This document shows positions 13,563 through 18,812 of a stretch of 18,812 nt of DNA, piece by piece (the stretch's first letter is position 1; every line of letters starts with the position of its first letter). The DNA is from JBOHBN01 sp050698355. Lineage in GTDB: Bacteria > Actinomycetota > Actinomycetes > Streptosporangiales > WHST01. The position numbers and the translations under genes were made by a program. The notes beneath the pieces are model-generated. The model was not told the origin of the DNA. It ran no database searches and saw nothing but the letters and a program-made list of their open reading frames with translations. The stretch is taken from positions 1 to 18,812 of the forward strand of contig JBOHBN010000008.1 of assembly GCA_050698355.1 (NCBI GenBank), given 5' to 3'.

Positions 13563-14429
13563 GTGACTGCGACCGAGCAGCTGAGCGGCGGCAAGAGCGC
13601 GCGGCAGCTCGAACGGGAGCGGTACAGGCGCCGGCGCTCGATACGTGACGGCACGGTCGCCGCGGCGAGCACGGTCGTCGTCTTCGCGGTGATCATCGTC
13701 CTGTTCGTCAACGCTCCGGGCTGGCCGCGGGTACGAGAGACGTTCTTCTCTCTCGACGCTTTGACCGGGTCTCTTCCCCAGATACTGTCGGGGTTCTGGC
13801 TCAACGTGCGGATGTTCCTCATCGGCGAGGTGCTCGTCCTCGCCTTCGGGTTGCTCACCGCGCTCACGCGTGGCCTCACCGGCCCCGCGTTCCTGCCGCT
13901 GCGCCTGATCGCCACGGTCTACGTCGACGTGTTCCGCGGCATCCCGACCCTCCTGGTGGTGTTCCTGCTCGGGTTCGGCATGCCGGCGCTGCGGCTGCAG
14001 GGCCTGCCGAACGATCCTGTGTTCTGGGGCGTCACCGCGCTGGTGCTCTCGTACGGCGCGTACGTCGCCGAGGTCTACCGCGCCGGTATCGACTCGGTGC
14101 ACCCCAGTCAGATGGCGGCGGCGCGCTCGCTCGGCCTGTCCCGCGGCCAGGCGATGCGGTCGGTGATCCTGCCGCAGGCGATACGCCGGGTCGTGCCGCC
14201 GCTGCTGAACGACTTCGTGTCGCTGCAGAAGGACACCGCGCTCGTCGCCGTGCTCGGCCCGCTGGAGGCGGTGCGGCAGGCGCAGATCTACGCCTCGTCG
14301 AACTTCAACTACACGCCCTACGTGCTCGCCGCCGCGTTCTTCCTCGCCCTCACCATCCCGCTGACGCGGGTGTACGACCGGGTCGCGGCGCGGGAGGCCG
14401 CGCGGCGCGGGCCTGGCGGTCCGCGATGA
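13563..14429 (+). CDS. Amino-acid ABC transporter permease (HisM/GlnP type)
   Basis: The product (288 aa, GTG start) is the membrane subunit of a polar amino-acid importer. A basic cytoplasmic N-terminus (RQLERERYRRRRSIRDG) precedes a first helix (TVVVFAVIIVLFVNA), and about five more helices follow. The family hallmark FRGIPTLLVVFLL and the EAA loop HPSQMAAARSLGLSRGQAMRSVILPQAIRR, which docks on the ATPase, are intact, as is PLLNDFVSLQKDTALVAVLG. Only one permease gene is present, so the transporter is probably a homodimer in the membrane. Its stop overlaps the ATPase ATG (ATGA), so the two proteins are made together. The Shine-Dalgarno before GTG 13563 is weak. Confidence 0.93.
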   Translation: MTATEQLSGGKSARQLERERYRRRRSIRDGTVAAASTVVVFAVIIVLFVNAPGWPRVRETFFSLDALTGSLPQILSGFWLNVRMFLIGEVLVLAFGLLTALTRGLTGPAFLPLRLIATVYVDVFRGIPTLLVVFLLGFGMPALRLQGLPNDPVFWGVTALVLSYGAYVAEVYRAGIDSVHPSQMAAARSLGLSRGQAMRSVILPQAIRRVVPPLLNDFVSLQKDTALVAVLGPLEAVRQAQIYASSNFNYTPYVLAAAFFLALTIPLTRVYDRVAAREAARRGPGGPR

Positions 14430-15181
14430 CCAGTGAGGAGCCGCTGCTGCGGGTCAAGGGGTTGCACAAGTCGTACGGCGACACCGAGGTGCTCTCCGGT
14501 GTCGACCTCGGCGTAGGCAGGCATGAGGTGGTGTGCCTGATCGGCGCCTCGGGCTCGGGGAAGTCGACTCTCCTGAAGTGTCTCAACCTGCTGGAGCGCA
14601 TCGACGACGGCGAGATCTGGCTGGACGGGCAGGAGATCGCCGACCCGCGGCTGAACCCCGACACGGTGCGCCAGCGCATCGGCATGGTGTTCCAGGCGTT
14701 CAACCTGTTCCCACACCTCACGGTGCTCGAGAACTGCACGCTCGCCGCGCGCAAGGTGAAGCGGTGGCCCGCGGCCGAGGCGGCCGACACCGCGCGGGAG
14801 CTGCTCGACCGGTTCGGGCTTGCGGACCGGGCCGGCGAGTACCCCGACAGACTGTCCGGCGGCCAGCAGCAGCGGGTGGCGATCGTACGGGCGCTGGTCA
14901 CGCGGCCGATGCTGATGCTGTTCGACGAGGTGACCTCGGCGCTGGACCCCGAGCTCGTCGGTGAGGTGCTGGGCCTGATCAAGGAGCTCGCCGCCGAGGG
15001 CATGACGATGGTGCTCGCGACGCACGAGATGGGTTTCGCCCGCGGCGTCGCCGACCAGGTCTCCTTCCTCGACGGCGGTGTATTGCTCGAGTCCGGCCCG
15101 CCGGAACAGGTGCTCGGCGCGCCCGAGCAGGCTCGTACGCGCGAGTTCCTGCGCCGGGTCGTCGAGGCCGACCGCTTCTAA
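14426..15181 (+). CDS. Amino-acid ABC transporter ATP-binding protein (GlnQ/HisP type)
   Basis: The product (251 aa) is a complete importer ATPase. Walker A is GASGSGKST (residues 40-48), the Q-loop is VFQAFNLFPHLTV (Q90), the signature is LSGGQQQR (143-150), Walker B is MLMLFDEVTSALD (D167, E168) and the switch histidine is H200 (LATHEMGF). FQ-FNLFPH and ATHEMGFAR are typical of the polar amino-acid subfamily. It powers the permease encoded just upstream and is the last gene of the three-gene operon. After its stop a 106-nt gap without an obvious terminator leads to the D-aminoacylase-like gene on the same strand, so read-through is possible. Confidence 0.95.
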   Translation: MTSEEPLLRVKGLHKSYGDTEVLSGVDLGVGRHEVVCLIGASGSGKSTLLKCLNLLERIDDGEIWLDGQEIADPRLNPDTVRQRIGMVFQAFNLFPHLTVLENCTLAARKVKRWPAAEAADTARELLDRFGLADRAGEYPDRLSGGQQQRVAIVRALVTRPMLMLFDEVTSALDPELVGEVLGLIKELAAEGMTMVLATHEMGFARGVADQVSFLDGGVLLESGPPEQVLGAPEQARTREFLRRVVEADRF

Positions 15182-15229
15182 AAGCGGCGGCGCGTCAGAC
15201 GTCGTCGTCCAGTCACAACAAGAAAGCCC

Positions 15230-15274
15230 GCCACAGTCGTGCGTATGACCGAATACCGGAGCGGTCTCTGTGGC
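15230..15274 (+). promoter_or_regulatory. Inverted repeat upstream of the D-aminoacylase-like gene
   Basis: GCCACAG (15230-15236) is repeated inverted as CTGTGGC (15268-15274), and a second pair, GACCG (15247-15251) and CGGTC (15262-15266), lies inside. The outer right arm ends 13 nt before the ATG. This could be a regulator site or a leader hairpin; the spacing is not symmetric, so a simple operator is uncertain. Confidence 0.3.
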
Positions 15275-15287
15275 CAGGATATGCCCC

Positions 15288-16892
15288 ATGCCGGCAACAC
15301 TCGTGCTTCGTGGCGGTACGGTCCACGACGGCAGCGGCGACCCGGGCCGGCTTGCCGACGTCGTGATCGATGGGGACCGGATCGGGTCCGTCACGCCCAC
15401 AGCCGATGTGGACGGCGTGGAGGTGCTCGACGTCAGCGGCATGGTCGTGGCGCCGGGCTTCATCAACGTGCTCAGCCACGCGTACTTCAGTCTGCAGCGG
15501 GATCCCCGTGGTCTGTCGGACCTGTATCAGGGCGTCACAACCGAGACCTTCGGCGAGGGCGTGTCCATCGGCCCGCTTCCCCCGGCGGCGCAGGCGTTGC
15601 TCGAGCCCGGCCTGGAGGCGGATCACCCGTCGATCGACTGGCCACGGCTCTCGCTGTTCCTCGCCCACCTCGAGAGCCGCGGTGTCGCGCAGAACGTGGC
15701 GAGCTTCGTCGGGGCGGAGAACCTCCGGATGCTCGGCGCGGGAGCCGATGACCGTGCGCTCACAGCCCAGGAGCTGTCCCACGTACGTGGCGTGCTCGAC
15801 GAGGAGATGTCTGACGGCGCCCTCGGCCTGGGTTCTGCTTTGATCTATCCGCCAGGCTGCTTCGCCTCGACCGACGAGCTCGTGGCCCTGAGCGAGGTCG
15901 TGGCACGGTACGACGGGTTGTACATCTCGCACATGCGCAGCGAGGGCGACCACATGCTGGACGCGGTCGCCGAGCTGGTGGAGATCGGACGGCGAGCGGA
16001 CGTGCGGGCCGAGATATTCCACTTGAAGACGGCAGGGCCGCCGAACTGGTCCAAGATGACGACCGCCGTCCACATGGTGGATGCCGCTCGTGCGGCGGGC
16101 CAGCAGGTGACCGCCGACGTCTACCCCTACCTGGCGGGCGAGACCGCGCTCGCGGCGTCGATCCCGCCGGCATTCCACGAGGGCGGCACCGCCCAGCTCA
16201 TCGCCCGGCTACGTGACCCGTCGGAACGGGAACGGATGCGTAAGGCGGTGCTCTCGTCCTCGGACGGATGGGAGAACCTCTACCAGGCCTCCGGCGGCGC
16301 CGGGGGCGTGCTGCTGTTACCCGATGCGAGCAGCCCGGCGGCGCCGTACCGGGGCTTGACGGTCGAGCAGGCGGCCGAGCGGGACGGCAAGAATGAGCCC
16401 GTCGATGCGCTGCTCGACCTGGTGGCGCTGGACCCGTCCCTCGCCGCCATGTACTTCATGATGGACGAGGACTGCCTGCGAACCGCCTTGCATCAGCCAT
16501 GGGTCTCGGTCGGGTCGGACGCGGCCACGTTCGCCGCTGAGCCGCCGTGCACCGACGTGCTTACCCACCCGCGCGCGTACGGCACGTTCGCGCGCATCCT
16601 CGGTCACTACGCACGAGATGAGGGTCTGCTCACACTCGAAGAAGCCATCCGTCGGTTGACGAGCCTGCCGGCCGCGAACCTGCGGCTGCGCGGGCGGGGA
16701 ATGCTCGCGCCCGGGAACTACGCCGATGTGGTCGTGTTCGACCCGTCATCGGTGGCAGACGTCGCCACCTACGATGACCCGCACCGCTACGCGACCGGCG
16801 TTCGCCACGTCATGGTCAACGGCGAGTTGGCGCTTCGCGACGGCGTACCCACCGGACGATTGACGGGCCGTGCCTTGAAGAGGGGCGCGTAG
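15288..16892 (+). CDS. D-aminoacylase-family amidohydrolase with altered metal ligands
   Basis: The product (534 aa) belongs to the amidohydrolase group of N-acyl-D-amino-acid deacylases, which remove acyl groups from D-amino acids. It opens with LVLRGGTVHDGSGDPGRLADVVIDGDRIG and VLDVSGMVVAPGFIN. Retained sites are H215 (YISHMRSEGD), H245 (EIFHLKTAG), D411 (VSVGSDAA), HPRAYGTFARILG (from H427) and LTLEEAIRRLTSLPAANLRLRGRG. Unusual points: the first metal motif HxH reads LSH (L62-S63-H64), and the metal-binding cysteine loop (GNCG in classical enzymes) reads FGEG (G89-E90-G91). Related proteins with this pattern exist, so it is probably a distinct subfamily, not a dead enzyme. ATG 15288 is chosen because the family start follows at once; GTG 15270 is possible. 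The next gene starts 50 nt downstream. Confidence 0.85.
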   Translation: MPATLVLRGGTVHDGSGDPGRLADVVIDGDRIGSVTPTADVDGVEVLDVSGMVVAPGFINVLSHAYFSLQRDPRGLSDLYQGVTTETFGEGVSIGPLPPAAQALLEPGLEADHPSIDWPRLSLFLAHLESRGVAQNVASFVGAENLRMLGAGADDRALTAQELSHVRGVLDEEMSDGALGLGSALIYPPGCFASTDELVALSEVVARYDGLYISHMRSEGDHMLDAVAELVEIGRRADVRAEIFHLKTAGPPNWSKMTTAVHMVDAARAAGQQVTADVYPYLAGETALAASIPPAFHEGGTAQLIARLRDPSERERMRKAVLSSSDGWENLYQASGGAGGVLLLPDASSPAAPYRGLTVEQAAERDGKNEPVDALLDLVALDPSLAAMYFMMDEDCLRTALHQPWVSVGSDAATFAAEPPCTDVLTHPRAYGTFARILGHYARDEGLLTLEEAIRRLTSLPAANLRLRGRGMLAPGNYADVVVFDPSSVADVATYDDPHRYATGVRHVMVNGELALRDGVPTGRLTGRALKRGA

Positions 16893-16942
16893 CCGCGCAG
16901 CCAGCCATGCAAACTGCCCACCCGCAGGAAACGGAGACAGCG

Positions 16943-18805
16943 ATGGACCAGTCGGCAGACGGGACGCTCAGTCCCGACCGACCGGCGTCACCGTCGGGAA
17001 CCATCGCCGAAGTGACGGCAACGTTGTCCGCCGTCGACGCGCACGGATGGGTGCACGCGGTCGACCTCGACAGTGGTGCCGAGTTCGCGTACGACGCGGA
17101 CCAGCCCGTCGTGTTGGCCAGTGTGTTCAAGATCCCCGTCCTGATCGAGCTGTTCCGGCAGTTCGGCGACGGCCGGCTGGATTCGACGGCACGCAGGGAG
17201 CTCCCCGTCGAGGGCCGCTCAGACGGCCCGACCGGCCTGTCGGCGATGGCCGATCCGATCGAGCTATCGCTGCGGGATCTGGCGTACTGGATGATGAGCG
17301 TCAGCGACAACGCGGCCACCGACATTCTCGTGAAAGTCCTCGGTGTCGAGGAAATCAACGCGACCGTGCGCGCGCTCGGACTGACCCGTACCCGCGTGGA
17401 TGGCACCTGCGACGACCTGTTCCAGACCATGGACGCCGACGTCCCCGGCCTACGGGGCGGGGATTGGGATGCCGAGAGCCTGCGTGCGGCCCGCGCGGTG
17501 GATCCCGAGCGCACGCTGCACGCCGGTACGGCGGTGGAGATCACCCGGCTGCTGTCGATGATCTGGTCCGATACGGCCGCCGATCCCGCGGGTTGCGCGG
17601 AGATGCGCCGGATCCTGCGGCTGCAGGCCTGGCCGCACCGGCTACGCAGCGGGTTCCCCGAGCGGGACGCCGTCGTCGCGGGCAAGACCGGGACGCTGCC
17701 GTTCTGGCGCAACGAGGTCGGCGTGGTCGAGGACGAGGTTGGCGGCCGGTACGCCGTGGCGGTGTTCCTGCGCACGTCCGTGCATGCCTACAGGAATCCC
17801 TCCGCGGACGCGTGCATCGGCACGCTCGCGCGGCTTGCAGTCGACGACCTCCGAGCGGCCGGCGGCAGGCGCACCGAGACGCCGCGCCGCCCGACCTTCC
17901 GGCCGAGCACAGGCGATGTGGGCAGGGCAATCCGTGACCGCGCGGAGGCGGCAGGGGCACGGATCTGGCTGCATGCAAGAGACATCGACGGCAATGCCGC
18001 CGTCGGGATCGACGACTCCGACCCGGTGGTCACGGCATCGGTCTTCAAGGTCCCTGTAGCGCTCGAACTCGCCTGTCAAGCCACTTCCGGCAAGATCGAC
18101 CTGACCGAGCGCGTCACGGTGGGAGACGATGACCGGGTGGCGTCGCCGTTCGGCCTTGCCGCACACCGCGACCCGGTACGGATGTCGTACCGGGACCTCG
18201 CCCTGCTCATGATGGTCATCAGCGACAACGTGGCCACCGACCTCGTCGTCGATCGTGTCGGCAAGGACCGGATTGCCGCGCTCCTCGGCCGCCTTGGCTT
18301 CGCGGCGACGGCCGTGCCGCAGAACTGCCGGGAGATCCTCGACTCCATAAGCCAGGATCTGGGCTTCTCTTACGGTGACGACGAGGCGGTACTTGCCGAG
18401 CTCTCTGCAGAGCGGCTGGGCACGCTACGGGCGCTCTCTCCCGACGAGACGTGCCGTACGACGGCTGCAGAGGTCGCCCGCTTGCTGGCTTCGGTCTGGC
18501 GGGACGAGGCCGCAGCCGCGAACGCCTGCGCGCTTGTTCGCGGCTGGATGGCCAACCAGATCTGGCCGCACCGGCTGATGAGCGGCTTCCCCGGCGACGG
18601 CATCACGGTCAGCGGGAAGACCGGCACGCTTCCGCTGGTGCGCAACGAGGTGGGGGTCGTCGAGTATCCCGACGGCGGCCGGTACGCGATCGGCGTCTTC
18701 ACCCGGGCGCACAGCCCGGAACCCGAGGCGCCGGAGATCGACGCGCTGATCGGCTGGGCCGCGGCGGAGGCCGTTGCCCACCTGCGAGGTGAGCGCGATG
18801 GCTGA
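16943..18805 (+). CDS. Tandem double class-A beta-lactamase-like serine hydrolase
   Basis: The product (620 aa) contains two complete class-A beta-lactamase-like (beta-lactamase2) domains in a row, about residues 15-300 and 315-615. Domain 1 has SVFK (S60, K63), SDN (121-123) and KTG (248-250). Domain 2 has SVFK (S366, K369), SDN (427-429) and KTG (559-561). Both share WPHRL-SGFP, GKTGTLP and RNEVGVVE, so the gene arose by internal duplication, now diverged. The classical omega-loop ExxLN is not evident; an AE(S/R)L before LHAGTAVEI / CRTTAAEVA may be the counterpart. No signal peptide is seen (the protein starts MDQSADGTLSPDRP), so it seems cytoplasmic. The start is ATG 16943 with GGAG upstream; ATG 16907 lacks a ribosome site. 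A D-peptidase, amidase or esterase role is inferred from neighbours; beta-lactam resistance is less likely. Confidence 0.87.
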   Translation: MDQSADGTLSPDRPASPSGTIAEVTATLSAVDAHGWVHAVDLDSGAEFAYDADQPVVLASVFKIPVLIELFRQFGDGRLDSTARRELPVEGRSDGPTGLSAMADPIELSLRDLAYWMMSVSDNAATDILVKVLGVEEINATVRALGLTRTRVDGTCDDLFQTMDADVPGLRGGDWDAESLRAARAVDPERTLHAGTAVEITRLLSMIWSDTAADPAGCAEMRRILRLQAWPHRLRSGFPERDAVVAGKTGTLPFWRNEVGVVEDEVGGRYAVAVFLRTSVHAYRNPSADACIGTLARLAVDDLRAAGGRRTETPRRPTFRPSTGDVGRAIRDRAEAAGARIWLHARDIDGNAAVGIDDSDPVVTASVFKVPVALELACQATSGKIDLTERVTVGDDDRVASPFGLAAHRDPVRMSYRDLALLMMVISDNVATDLVVDRVGKDRIAALLGRLGFAATAVPQNCREILDSISQDLGFSYGDDEAVLAELSAERLGTLRALSPDETCRTTAAEVARLLASVWRDEAAAANACALVRGWMANQIWPHRLMSGFPGDGITVSGKTGTLPLVRNEVGVVEYPDGGRYAIGVFTRAHSPEPEAPEIDALIGWAAAEAVAHLRGERDG

Positions 18806-18812
18806 CCGCAGG
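18798..18812 (+). CDS. Possible start of the next gene (cut by window end)
   Basis: ATG 18798 overlaps the stop of the double serine hydrolase by 8 nt and is preceded by GAGG at about 9 nt. Only five codons (MADRR) are visible, so nothing can be said of the product. The overlap pattern is the one used by the other operons in this window. Confidence 0.4.

Noticed and set aside
12698..13915. 405-aa minus-strand frame
   Set aside because: Antisense to the clear lipoprotein and permease genes; the His/Arg/Val-rich translation is a GC-skew shadow.
16907..16942. Upstream Met start of the double serine hydrolase
   Set aside because: No ribosome site before it, whereas GGAG precedes ATG 16943; the extra 12 residues are not hydrophobic and form no signal peptide.

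Overview
The window is high-GC actinobacterial DNA. The codons are GC-rich, GTG starts are common, several promoters look leaderless (a TAnnnT box 6-7 nt before ATG), and the gene families are actinomycete-type. Nothing in it fixes the genus.

Positions 1-4219 are the int end of an integrated actinomycete integrative and conjugative element (AICE, pSAM2 type). It holds, all on + and all overlapping by a few bases, the C-terminal part of an FtsK-like TraSA DNA translocase, a 54-aa zinc-ribbon-like protein, a RepSA-like HUH replication initiator, an excisionase and a tyrosine integrase. The integrase points into the 3' end of an intact tRNA-Arg(CCT) on the minus strand (4147-4219), which is the likely attachment site. 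The rest of the element and its second att site lie to the left, outside the window.

From 4220 on, the content reads as chromosome. A membrane protein (4443-5096) and a PAC2-family protein (minus, 5206-6114) converge on a strong hairpin terminator. A small membrane protein and a copper-handling cluster follow: YcnI/DUF1775, CopC and CopD, with a 10-bp GAAA-loop hairpin or operator-like palindrome just before ycnI. Behind copD is the decayed remnant of a YeeE/YedE (thiosulfate transporter-type) gene, with one internal deletion, possibly a second, and a 1-nt frameshift.

Positions 9562-12607 are on minus. In transcription order they are a D-amino-acid oxidase family protein, an FmdB-type zinc-ribbon protein with a long Ser/Gly tail (like the mycobacterial redox-regulated chaperone Ruc/Rv0991c), a methylthioadenosine phosphorylase and a SAF/CpaB-like protein. 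Directly upstream of the FmdB gene is a CIRCE-like HrcA operator (15 of 18 arm bases, exact 9-nt spacer) next to a plausible sigma-A promoter.

Divergent from the oxidase gene is a three-gene polar amino-acid ABC importer (lipoprotein, permease, ATPase). It is followed by an atypical D-aminoacylase-family amidohydrolase with altered metal ligands, and by a 620-aa protein made of two tandem class-A beta-lactamase-like domains without a signal peptide. Together 11666-18805 suggests uptake and breakdown of D-amino acids or N-acyl/peptidyl D-amino-acid compounds. That link is inferred from gene families and neighbourhood only.
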